From: Mycolicibacterium mengxianglii
GTDB taxonomy: Bacteria; Actinomycetota; Actinomycetes; Mycobacteriales; Mycobacteriaceae
Assembly: GCF_015710575.1 (NCBI RefSeq)
Contig: NZ_CP065373.1
Coordinates: 5,704,001 to 5,768,000, forward strand
Direction of reading: 5' to 3'
Length of the DNA: 64,000 bases
Within the stretch, counting starts at the first letter, position 1; the number at the start of each line of letters is the position of its first letter. Below the pieces are notes generated by a model, which did not search any database, was not told where the DNA came from, and saw only the letters and a program-made list of their open reading frames with translations. The translations under genes were made by a program, and so were the position numbers. This document shows positions 8,170-15,658 of the stretch, piece by piece.

Positions 8170-9304
8170 CCACAGGCCGCACGGCGCTTCCATCACGATG
8201 CGGGGGCTGGTCAAGCGGTACGGCTCCGTCACCGCCGTCGACGCCATCGATCTCGACGCACACCCGGGTGAGTTCCTCACCTTGCTGGGTCCCAGCGGCT
8301 CGGGCAAGACGACAACACTGAACATGATCGCCGGGTTCGTCGACGTCACGGAAGGTGAGTTGTCGATCGACGGCAGGTCCGTCACCAACCTGCCGCCCTA
8401 CAAGCGCGACATCGGCATGGTGTTTCAGCACTACGCGCTGTTCCCTCACATGAGCGTCGCCGACAACGTCGAGTACCCCCTGCGGCAACGGTCGATCGGT
8501 AAGTCGCAGCGCGCCACCATGGTGGCCGATGCACTGGAGATGGTCGGACTCGGACATCTCGGGCGGCGCAAGCCCAAAGAGTTGTCGGGTGGTCAGCAGC
8601 AGCGTGTCGCTCTGGCGCGCGCCGTGGTCTACAACCCGCGGGTGCTGCTGATGGACGAGCCACTCGGAGCGCTGGACAAGAAACTGCGTGACACTCTGCA
8701 GTTGGAGATCAAGCGCATCCACGCTGATCTGGGCACCACCTTCGTCTACGTCACACACGATCAAGACGAGGCACTGGTGCTCTCCGACCGGGTGGCAGTG
8801 TTCAACGACGGACGTATCCAGCAGATCGGTACCCCGTCGGACCTCTACGAGCACCCCAACAGCCTCTTCGTGGCGCAGTTCCTGGGTGAATCGTCACTGT
8901 TCAAAGGCACGTTGGAGGACGGACGGGTCGGCTCCAATGGTCGTGCGTTGACTGCGACCCGCGGAACGCTGCCGGACACGCGCGATGTCGCCGTCGTCGT
9001 GCGCCCCGAGCGCATCGACATCCATCCCGGGGAGGCAGAACCCCTGGCCGACAATGCGGTACCCGGCCGCGTCATTCAGCAGATCTACTTCGGCAACGCC
9101 CGTAAGGTCGAGGTACGCCTCGATGACGGCAGCACGGTCCTGGTTCGCGAAAGTGCCGGTGCCACCCTGACACCCGTAAATCGCGACGATCCCGTCTGGT
9201 TGACCTTCCGCGCAGCCGACGCGTCCGTCCTGGCCACCACACCAGATGTCACCACCCCGAACGCCGTCACCTCAGCGCACGCCGCTACGGCCTCATCGAA
9301 GTAG
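8159..9304 (+). CDS. ABC transporter ATP-binding protein, PotA-like
   Basis: 381 residues from GTG 8159, with GGAGG four to five bases upstream. Walker A is GPSGSGKTT, the signature is LSGGQQQR, Walker B is VLLMDEP, and the switch histidine is in YVTHDQDEA. A C-terminal TOBE-type regulatory domain (about residues 250-360, VVVRPERIDIHPGE) is typical of PotA and other CUT1/POPT ATPases. It powers the importer formed with the two permeases. Confidence 0.9.
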   Translation: MSDDHRPHGASITMRGLVKRYGSVTAVDAIDLDAHPGEFLTLLGPSGSGKTTTLNMIAGFVDVTEGELSIDGRSVTNLPPYKRDIGMVFQHYALFPHMSVADNVEYPLRQRSIGKSQRATMVADALEMVGLGHLGRRKPKELSGGQQQRVALARAVVYNPRVLLMDEPLGALDKKLRDTLQLEIKRIHADLGTTFVYVTHDQDEALVLSDRVAVFNDGRIQQIGTPSDLYEHPNSLFVAQFLGESSLFKGTLEDGRVGSNGRALTATRGTLPDTRDVAVVVRPERIDIHPGEAEPLADNAVPGRVIQQIYFGNARKVEVRLDDGSTVLVRESAGATLTPVNRDDPVWLTFRAADASVLATTPDVTTPNAVTSAHAATASSK

Positions 9305-9316
9305 GAGAAATCAACC

Positions 9317-10711
9317 ATGGCTACCTCAGGCCGGCAGCCCGTCAACGGCGGCGTGTCCTTCTGGTACCGGTCCATCGGGCTGCCCGAACCGCGCCCCGCG
9401 CTCGCGGGTGACCTGGAAGCCGATGTCTGCATCGTCGGCGCAGGATTCACCGGCCTGTGGACGGCCTACTACCTCAAGCGTCAGCAGCCGGACTTGCGGA
9501 TCGTTCTGCTGGAGAAGGAGTTCGCGGGCTTCGGCGCATCGGGCCGCAACGGCGGATGGCTGTCGGCGGAACTGGCCGGCAAGCGGGACGCCTACGCCGC
9601 CACGCACGGTCGCCAAGGCGTCGTCGACCTGATCCGCGCGATGCGCGATGCCGTGGACGAGGTGATCGACGTCGCCAAGAACGAGGGCATCGAAGCCGAC
9701 ATCGCCAAAGACGGGCTGTTGCACGTGGCGCGTAATCAGGCACAGCTGCAACGGCTCAAGGCCGGTCTGCGTTACGAACGTGACTGGGGCGCCGGGCCCG
9801 AGGACGTCGTCGAACTGGGCCGCTCCGAGATGGACGACCGGATCCGTGTCGCTGGATCGCTCGGCGGAGTTTTCAGTCCGCACTGCGCCCGCGTGCAGCC
9901 CGCCAAGTTGGTGCAGGGGTTGGCGGACACCGTGGTTGGGCTCGGTGTCACGATCTACGAGAAGACCACCGTCAGCCGTATCGACCCCGGCCGTGCCGTC
10001 AGTGACCGGGGCACGGTGCGTGCACCGACAGTGCTGCGATGCCTCGAGGGGTTCACGGGCAGTATCGAGGGCCAGAAACGCAGCTGGCTGCCGATGAACT
10101 CGTCCATGATCGTCACCGCCCCGCTGCCGCCGGACGTACACGACCAGATCGGTTGGCGCGGTGCAGAACTGCTCGGCGACTACGCGCACGGGTACATGTA
10201 TGCCCAGCGCACCGTCGACGACCGTATCGCCTTGGGCGGTCGCGGCATCCCCTATCGCTACGGCTCCCGGCTGGACGACCGGGGGGCCACTCAGCAGTGG
10301 ACCATCGATGCACTCACGGCCCTGACCCGCGACATGTTCCCCGCCACTGCCGCGGTGCCGATCGAGCATGCCTGGTGCGGCGTGCTCGGTGTACCGCGGG
10401 ATTGGACGGCCACGGTCGACTTCGACCGCACCACCGGGCTGGGCACGGCGGGCGGCTATGTGGGCAGCGGGTTGACCACCACCAACCTCGCCGGTCGTAC
10501 TCTGGCGGACCTCGTCCTCCACCGCGATACCGAACGCACCCGGCTCCCCTGGGTGGGGCGGCGGGTACGGCGGTGGGAGCCCGAACCCCTGCGCTGGTTG
10601 GGTGTGCAGAGCATGTACGCGCTGTATCGGACTGCGGACCGCCGCGAGTCGAACGGCCTCGGCCACACCAGCCGGATCGCCAATATCGCCAACAAGATCA
10701 CCGGCCGCTGA
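9317..10711 (+). CDS. FAD-dependent amine oxidase/oxidoreductase (PuuB-like, DAO family)
   Basis: 464 residues. The N-terminal dinucleotide-binding motif is CIVGAGFTGLWTAYYL (about residues 38-53), followed by GASGRNGGWLSAELAG, a hallmark of the gamma-glutamylputrescine oxidase / glycine oxidase-like DAO group. The C-terminal FAD loop is GGYVGSGLTTTNLAGRTLADL. It starts 12 bases after the ATPase gene behind TAGGAGA, so it is the catabolic enzyme of the polyamine-type operon. It probably oxidises the imported amine or its conjugate to an aldehyde. No glutamylputrescine synthetase is nearby, so the exact substrate is open. Confidence 0.85.
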   Translation: MATSGRQPVNGGVSFWYRSIGLPEPRPALAGDLEADVCIVGAGFTGLWTAYYLKRQQPDLRIVLLEKEFAGFGASGRNGGWLSAELAGKRDAYAATHGRQGVVDLIRAMRDAVDEVIDVAKNEGIEADIAKDGLLHVARNQAQLQRLKAGLRYERDWGAGPEDVVELGRSEMDDRIRVAGSLGGVFSPHCARVQPAKLVQGLADTVVGLGVTIYEKTTVSRIDPGRAVSDRGTVRAPTVLRCLEGFTGSIEGQKRSWLPMNSSMIVTAPLPPDVHDQIGWRGAELLGDYAHGYMYAQRTVDDRIALGGRGIPYRYGSRLDDRGATQQWTIDALTALTRDMFPATAAVPIEHAWCGVLGVPRDWTATVDFDRTTGLGTAGGYVGSGLTTTNLAGRTLADLVLHRDTERTRLPWVGRRVRRWEPEPLRWLGVQSMYALYRTADRRESNGLGHTSRIANIANKITGR

Positions 10712-10729
10712 CCGTCGTCCTGGATCGCG

Positions 10730-10888
10730 GTGGAGATCCGCAAGTTCCATGATCTGGCCGAGATCCCGGACGGCGGCCTGCCACCCGGCGGGGTCGGCCC
10801 GCCCACCAACGCTGAGCTCATGCGCAAGCTGCTCGATATTCAGCGCACAGTGAGCAAGATCCCAAAGGGTCTCAGCAACGGCGGCTGA
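10730..10888 (+). CDS. Small protein of unknown function, 52 residues
   Basis: A GTG-initiated frame of 52 codons (starting MEIRKFHDLAEIPDGG, ending PKGLSNGG) lies 18 bases after the FAD oxidase stop and has high third-position GC. It is not recognised. It is acidic-basic mixed, without a signal or membrane segment, and has a Pro/Gly-rich middle (GGLPPGGVGPP). A short 6-base-stem hairpin follows it, consistent with the last cistron of the polyamine operon. Confidence 0.4.
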   Translation: MEIRKFHDLAEIPDGGLPPGGVGPPTNAELMRKLLDIQRTVSKIPKGLSNGG

Positions 10889-10908
10889 CTCTCACTCCGC
10901 GATATCAC

Positions 10909-10927
10909 CCCCGGGGAGATGCCGGGG
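10909..10927. terminator. Possible terminator hairpin after the polyamine operon
   Basis: CCCCGG (10909-10914) and CCGGGG (10922-10927) form a 6-base GC stem with a 7-base loop, 20 bases after the last ORF of the operon. There is no T tract, which is common in mycobacteria. It is a weak candidate. Confidence 0.3.
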
Positions 10928-10988
10928 CCGCGGAACCGCCTGCTCCGCCGCAGGTTCTCGGCGGGATCCAGTGCGCTAGGTTCTCCCC

Positions 10989-11432
10989 ATGAGCGCCCCC
11001 GACGGAAACATCGCCTTCGTGCAGGCCACCTGGCATCAAGACATCGTCGACCAGGCCCGCCATGGGTTCACGAGCGAAATCAAGAACCTCGGCTTCGCAG
11101 AATCTCAACTCGAATTCTTTCAAGTGCCGGGGGCATTCGAGATACCCCTGCGCGCGAAGCGGCTGGCCGGCACCGGCAGGTACTCCGCTATCGTTGCCGC
11201 GGCCCTTGTCGTCGACGGCGGCATCTACAGGCACGAGTTCGTCGCCACGGCCGTCATCAACGGGTTGATGCAGGTCCAACTCGACTCCGACGTTCCCGTC
11301 TTCTCGGTCGTCCTCACACCACACCACTTCCACGAACACGACGAACACCTGACGTACTTCCACACGCACCTGAAAAAGAAGGGCGTCGAAGCGGCACGGG
11401 CATGCGCGTCCGTGTTGTCCGACGGGGTCTGA
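10989..11432 (+). CDS. 6,7-dimethyl-8-ribityllumazine synthase family protein (type II, RibH2-like)
   Basis: 147 residues with the lumazine synthase fold: NIAFVQATWHQDIVDQA at the start, VPGAFEIPL and AAALVVDGGIYRHEFVATAVINGL in the middle. The FVQATWH opening and GGIYRHEFV segment resemble type II synthases (RibH2 of Brucella and Mesorhizobium) rather than the FN-rich type I riboflavin enzyme. The reaction would be condensation of the ribitylaminouracil with dihydroxybutanone phosphate. It stands alone, without ribA/ribB/ribE, so it is an accessory paralogue. A specialised flavin-related role beside the FAD oxidase is possible but unproven. Confidence 0.8.
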   Translation: MSAPDGNIAFVQATWHQDIVDQARHGFTSEIKNLGFAESQLEFFQVPGAFEIPLRAKRLAGTGRYSAIVAAALVVDGGIYRHEFVATAVINGLMQVQLDSDVPVFSVVLTPHHFHEHDEHLTYFHTHLKKKGVEAARACASVLSDGV

Positions 11433-11474
11433 CCCTCTGGGTGAGTTCGCCGGTCCGGCCCAGCTCGGCCGGTC

Positions 11475-11760
11475 CTACGGTGCGCAGGTGTTGAGCGCGC
11501 GGCGGATTTCCGGTTCGGTGGGTGCCGGCGGTGCCTCGACATCCCCATGCGAGATCACGCCGGCCATCCACAACGCGACCAGGCGGGCGCTGGACCGTGG
11601 AGCGTCATCAGCGGTCCGGTGGATCAGCCCAGCGTTGGCGATCAACAGCACCGCGAGGTCGACGGGAGAGACGTCGTCCCGGACCTCGCCGGTGCGCACC
11701 GCCCGCTGAAACAGCGTGGAGATGGCGCGGTGGTGACGGGCCCGGAGTTCTTCGACATCG
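11475..11760 (-). pseudogene. TetR family regulator, C-terminal remnant
   Basis: The minus-strand frame reads ELRARHHRAISTLFQRAV, VSPVDLAVLLIANAGLIH and LVALWMAGVISHG, the ligand-binding C-terminal half of a TetR regulator. No helix-turn-helix precedes it. Upstream the frame passes into sequence that on the plus strand encodes a zinc/quinone oxidoreductase, so the N-terminal half has been lost. The breakpoint is within about 11730-11765. It cannot work as a repressor. Confidence 0.65.
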
Positions 11761-12104
11761 TCATCGACAACGTCGGTGGCGCCACCCTCGACGCCTCGTT
11801 CACCGCGGTGAAGCGCTACCGCGGCCACGTCGTCAGCGCCCTGGGCTGGGGCACTCACAGTTTGGCGCCCCTGTCTTTTCGCGGAGCCACCTACTCAGGT
11901 GTGTTCACCTTGATGCCGCTGTTGACCGGCCACCGCCGCGAACACCACGGCCACATCGTGGCGCAGGCCGCCGCGCTCGCCGACAGCGGCCGGCTTGTCC
12001 CGCGGCTGCACTCGATGACCTTCACGCTCGAAGAGGTCCATGATGCCTACCGTGTCGTCGAGAATGGTGGCGCAGGCAAAGTGACGGTGCTGCCACAGAT
12101 CTAG
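11740..12104 (+). pseudogene. Quinone oxidoreductase/zinc-type alcohol dehydrogenase, C-terminal remnant
   Basis: The plus frame carries FFDIVIDNVGGATLD, LMPLLTGHRREHHG and FTLEEVHDAYRVVENGGAGKVTVLP. This is the last third of an MDR-superfamily reductase: the end of the Rossmann domain and the C-terminal substrate domain. The N-terminal GroES-like domain and the GxGxxG motif are absent. It abuts head to head with the TetR remnant, so one deletion appears to have removed the 5' halves of a divergent pair. Confidence 0.65.
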
Positions 12105-12169
12105 TGCTGACCGCCGATGTTGTCGCCGCATTTCAGGCTGCGCATCACCCGATGAAAGGCAAGAATTCG

Positions 12170-13099
12170 ATGACACTGTTCTCGACCCCATTCGGGTTCA
12201 CCTCGACCGCTTCCGAGGTCCTTGCCGATGTCGACCTGTCCGGGCAGCGCGCCATCATCACCGGCGCCACCTCCGGCATCGGATTGGAGACGGCGCGCGC
12301 GTTGGCAGCTGCCGGGGCAGACGTCGTACTCGGTGTCCGTCGGCTTGACGCCGGGCGCCAGATCGCGGCCGAAATCGCAGTATCCGCAGGTAATCCGGCG
12401 GTGACAGCTGCACTCCTTGATGTCGCAGACCTGGAGTCCGTGCGCGATTTCGTTTCCGGTGTCGGCAACAAGCCGGTGCACATGTTGGTCAACAATGCCG
12501 GGATCATGGCGCTGCCCGAATTGTCGCGCACCAAGGAAGGCAGGGAGATGCAATTCGCCACCAACTTCCTCGGGCACTTCGCCCTCACCCTCGGGCTGCA
12601 CCCCGCGCTCGCGGCTGCCGGCGGCGCGCGTGTCGTATTGGTCAGCTCCAGCGGACACCTCTTGTCCCCTGTCGTTTTCGACGACCTCGACTTCCGCTTC
12701 CGGCCCTACGACCCGTGGACGTCATATGGTCAATCCAAATCTGCCGTCGCGTTACTCGGCGTGGGCGTCACCCAGCGGTGGCGCGATGACGGCATCGTGG
12801 GCAACGCCCTCAATCCCGGCGCGATCGCCACTGGACTTCAGAAACACACCGGAGGACTGAAAACCCCTGTCCACCAACGGAAGTCCACCGAGCAGGGTGC
12901 CGCGACCTCCGTGCTGCTGGCCGGGTCGCCACTGCTCGACGGGATCGGCGGACGCTACTTCGAAGACTGCACCCAATCGCCGGTCGTCACCGAACGCCCC
13001 ACCGACTTCAGCGGCGGCGTCGCACCGTATGCCCTTGATCCCGACAATGCCGCCCGGCTGTGGAACGTCGGACTTGCCTTCGCTGGACTGACCAGGTGA
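12170..13099 (+). CDS. Short-chain dehydrogenase/reductase (SDR), retinol-dehydrogenase-like
   Basis: 309 residues from ATG 12170. The NAD(P)-binding motif is TGATSGIG (Thr-Gly-x3-Gly-x-Gly), NNAG is in LVNNAGIMALPE, and the catalytic motif is SYGQSKSA (Tyr-x3-Lys). The long C-terminal region and the leading STASEVLADVDLSGQR segment match the WW-oxidoreductase/retinol dehydrogenase-like SDR group common in actinobacteria. It lies 65 bases after the oxidoreductase remnant. A sister copy is at 14628. Substrate unknown. Confidence 0.8.
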   Translation: MTLFSTPFGFTSTASEVLADVDLSGQRAIITGATSGIGLETARALAAAGADVVLGVRRLDAGRQIAAEIAVSAGNPAVTAALLDVADLESVRDFVSGVGNKPVHMLVNNAGIMALPELSRTKEGREMQFATNFLGHFALTLGLHPALAAAGGARVVLVSSSGHLLSPVVFDDLDFRFRPYDPWTSYGQSKSAVALLGVGVTQRWRDDGIVGNALNPGAIATGLQKHTGGLKTPVHQRKSTEQGAATSVLLAGSPLLDGIGGRYFEDCTQSPVVTERPTDFSGGVAPYALDPDNAARLWNVGLAFAGLTR

Positions 13100-13151
13100 C
13101 TCGCCGGTCGGGCTGCATCGGCCAGCGGCCCGTAATCGGATCGGACTGCCC

Positions 13152-13712
13152 TTAGTGACCGGATGCCGCTCCGGGCCAGCCCGCCAATGCCAGATCCGCG
13201 ACGGCATGTAGATCGGCCCGGGTAGCTCCACTGCGGGCCTGAACGGCGATCCCCTGACACACGGCGGCGATCCAGCGCGCCAGCAGCAGGGTGTCTACAG
13301 CGGTCAATTCGCCTTCGGCGACCGCGGCGTCGAAGCGCTCGGCGAGCCGATGGACGGTTGCGTCTCGGAACTCAGGCAGGCCCGGGGCCTCTCCGACGGT
13401 CAGGCAACCCGGAACCTCGCCACTGACGGTGTCGGCCGCACCGTGCACCATCGCCTCGGCGACCTCACGGGCCGTCGGCCGGGTCAGCGCTTCGGACGCG
13501 TAGACGCTCGGGCCCGCAGCATAGCGCTGTAGGGCCCGTTCGAAGAGATGCTCCTTGGAGCCGAATTCGGCGTAGATGCTGCGCCGGTTCACCCCGGTCG
13601 CCGCCGTCACGTCGGAAATGGACACGCCGTCGAAGCCGTGCTCCCAGAACAGCTTCATCGCGACGTCCTCGACCTCATCGGGGTCGAACTCCCGTGGCCG
13701 GCCGACTGTCAT
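13152..13712 (-). CDS. TetR/AcrR family transcriptional regulator
   Basis: 186 residues from ATG 13712, with AAAGGGG upstream. The helix-turn-helix lies at about residues 25-50 (VSISDVTAATGVNRRSIYAEF), followed by FGSKEHLF, the typical TetR transition. The ligand domain contains GEVPGCLTVGEAP, like the group of regulators controlling neighbouring SDR or reductase genes. It is divergent from the SDR at 13827. The 114-base gap contains the palindrome GTGAT-N4-ATCAC (13729-13742), a possible operator. Confidence 0.8.
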   Translation of the reverse strand: MTVGRPREFDPDEVEDVAMKLFWEHGFDGVSISDVTAATGVNRRSIYAEFGSKEHLFERALQRYAAGPSVYASEALTRPTAREVAEAMVHGAADTVSGEVPGCLTVGEAPGLPEFRDATVHRLAERFDAAVAEGELTAVDTLLLARWIAAVCQGIAVQARSGATRADLHAVADLALAGWPGAASGH

Positions 13713-13728
13713 CGCGGGCCCCTTTCTT

Positions 13729-13742
13729 GTGATGCCGATCAC
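13729..13742. promoter_or_regulatory. Short palindrome in the TetR/SDR divergent region
   Basis: GTGAT-gccg-ATCAC is a perfect inverted repeat beginning 16 bases upstream of the TetR start codon (13712), in the only promoter region shared by the TetR and SDR genes. It is short, so chance occurrence is possible. Confidence 0.3.
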
Positions 13743-13826
13743 ATAGGGAATGCGGGGTGTACCAATTGGCTTGACCTCAGCATACTAAGTAACGCACCGG
13801 TTCGTAATTACGAGGAGGCCATCACG

Positions 13827-14573
13827 ATGAGCACCACACCCCTGAACGGACGGCGAGCACTGGTGACCGGAGGATCGCGCGGGATCGGCGCGGAAATCGT
13901 CCGCCGCCTGACCACGGACGGCGCCGCGGTGGCGTTCACCTACGCGGCCTCGGGAGCCAACGCGGAAAAACTCGTCGCCGAACTGACCGCAGACGGCGCC
14001 ACCGTGGTGGCCATTCAGGCCGATGCCGCCGACCCGGCCCAAACTTCGGCCGCGGTCGAGCAGGCCGTCGCCGAACTCGGCGGTTTGGACATCGTGGTGA
14101 ACAACGCTGCCGTCGCGCACATTGCATCGATTGACGACTTCCCGGCCGAGCAGTTCGAACGCCTGATGGCCATCAACATCGGCGGCATGTACTGGACCAC
14201 CCGCACCGCGATCAAGCACCTCGGCGAGGGCGGGCGGATCATCAACATCGGCAGCATCAACGCCGACCGGATCCCAGGGCCCGGGCTGTCGGTGTACGGC
14301 ATGACCAAGGGTGCGGTGGCCTCGTTCACCCGTGGACTGGCCCGCGATCTGGGCTCGCGCGGTATCACCGTCAACAACGTGCAGCCGGGTCCGATCGACA
14401 CCGATGCGAACCCCAACGAAGGCGACTTCGCCGAAAGCCTCAAGCAGGTCACCACGCAGGGCCGCTACGGGCACACCACCGACGTTGCCTCCCTCGTGAG
14501 TTTCATCGCCGGCCCGGAGTCCGGCTACATCACCGGTGCGCACTTGAACGTCGACGGCGGCTTCACCGTCTGA
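13827..14573 (+). CDS. SDR family oxidoreductase, 3-oxoacyl-reductase-like
   Basis: 248 residues from ATG 13827, preceded by GAGGAGG. Classical SDR motifs: TGGSRGIG, NNAA in VVNNAAVAHI, Ser-Tyr-Lys in SIN...SVYGMTKGA, and PGPIDTDANP. Length and motifs fit the FabG-like group, using NADP(H). It diverges from the TetR gene at 13712, the usual arrangement for a TetR-controlled reductase. The real substrate cannot be read from sequence. Confidence 0.85.
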   Translation: MSTTPLNGRRALVTGGSRGIGAEIVRRLTTDGAAVAFTYAASGANAEKLVAELTADGATVVAIQADAADPAQTSAAVEQAVAELGGLDIVVNNAAVAHIASIDDFPAEQFERLMAINIGGMYWTTRTAIKHLGEGGRIINIGSINADRIPGPGLSVYGMTKGAVASFTRGLARDLGSRGITVNNVQPGPIDTDANPNEGDFAESLKQVTTQGRYGHTTDVASLVSFIAGPESGYITGAHLNVDGGFTV

Positions 14574-14627
14574 CGATCACCGATCCGGTCGAAATAATCA
14601 CCACCGCAAGCGAAGTGAGGATATAGA

Positions 14628-15590
14628 ATGACCGCGAATTTCGGCGCGAAGTCCACTGCCGACGAAGTACTCTCCGATGTCGATCTCAACGGCAAACGCT
14701 TTCTCGTCACCGGCGCATCGTCGGGCATCGGACTCGAGACAGCACGCGCACTGGCCGCCCGGGGCGCTCACGTCGTCGGCACAGCCAGGAATCTCGCGAA
14801 GGCGAAAGCGGCCGCGTCGGCCCTCGGCGTCGCATCTGGCATCGGCGGGCTGGATTGGGTCCAGCTGGATCTGTCTTCACTGCGCAGCGTCCGAGCCGCC
14901 GCCGACACATTGTTGGCCGACGGCCGACCGTTCGATGCCATCATCGCCAACGCCGGCGTCATGGCCACCCCGTTCGGCCAGACCGCCGATGGCTTCGAAA
15001 CCCAGTTCGGCACCAACCATCTCGGCCACTTCGCGTTGGTGACCCGACTCGAGCCCCTGCTGGTCGACAACGGGCGCCTGATAGTGCTGTCTTCACAGGC
15101 TCACCGAGTCTCCGATATCGATCTGGAAGACCCGAACTTCACCGCCCAGGAATATGACCCGATGGTCGCCTACGGTCGATCCAAGACCGCCAATGCGCTC
15201 TTCGCTGTCGAATTCGACCGGCGCCACCGCGACCGCGGCATCCGGGCCGCCGCCGTGATGCCCGGCAACAGCCTCACCGACGTCGCGCGGCACTTCTCCC
15301 CGGAGGATCTACAGAACCTCTTCAGCACCGTCGGCAAGGCCCGCGCCGATGCCGGCCTTCCGCCAGGAGAACTGAAAGAGGTCTCGCAGGCTGCGGCCAC
15401 GTCGGTCTGGGCCGCGGTTGTCGCCGACAAAGACGAGATCGGCGGGCAGTACCTCGAAGACTGTGCCGTCGCACCGGCCGATGACATTCCCAACCCGTTT
15501 GCCGACGGGGTACGCTCCTACGCCCTCGACCCCGGCAGCGCCAAACAGCTGTGGGCCAAGAGCGAGGAACTGATTGCCGCGGTACCGTGA
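14628..15590 (+). CDS. Short-chain dehydrogenase/reductase (SDR), retinol-dehydrogenase-like
   Basis: 320 residues. TGASSGIGLETARAL at the start is almost identical in layout to the SDR at 12170, and both begin with a ...STA(S/D)EVL(A/S)DVDL(S/N)G segment. The catalytic motif is AYGRSKTA (Tyr-x3-Lys). NAGVMATPFG is the NNAG equivalent. The two genes are evidently paralogues flanking the TetR/SDR pair. It lies 54 bases after the preceding SDR, probably in one transcript, and ends 61 bases before the convergent catabolic cluster. Confidence 0.85.
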   Translation: MTANFGAKSTADEVLSDVDLNGKRFLVTGASSGIGLETARALAARGAHVVGTARNLAKAKAAASALGVASGIGGLDWVQLDLSSLRSVRAAADTLLADGRPFDAIIANAGVMATPFGQTADGFETQFGTNHLGHFALVTRLEPLLVDNGRLIVLSSQAHRVSDIDLEDPNFTAQEYDPMVAYGRSKTANALFAVEFDRRHRDRGIRAAAVMPGNSLTDVARHFSPEDLQNLFSTVGKARADAGLPPGELKEVSQAAATSVWAAVVADKDEIGGQYLEDCAVAPADDIPNPFADGVRSYALDPGSAKQLWAKSEELIAAVP

Positions 15591-15633
15591 TCACCTCGCC
15601 GCAGCTCGGATAATGTTGTGGTGCAGTACTTCC

Positions 15634-15658
15634 CACCTAGGCTGGTCTGATCTAGGTG
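15634..15658. terminator. Convergent-gene hairpin (possible bidirectional terminator)
   Basis: CACCTAG (15634-15640) and CTAGGTG (15652-15658) pair perfectly around an 11-base loop. It lies between the convergent SDR and QuiC-type genes and overlaps the TAG stop of the latter. No T-run follows. Confidence 0.4.

Noticed and set aside
9326..10750. Minus-strand frame of 474 codons opposite the FAD oxidase
   Set aside because: No recognisable domain, while the plus strand has the FAD-binding motif and operon position.
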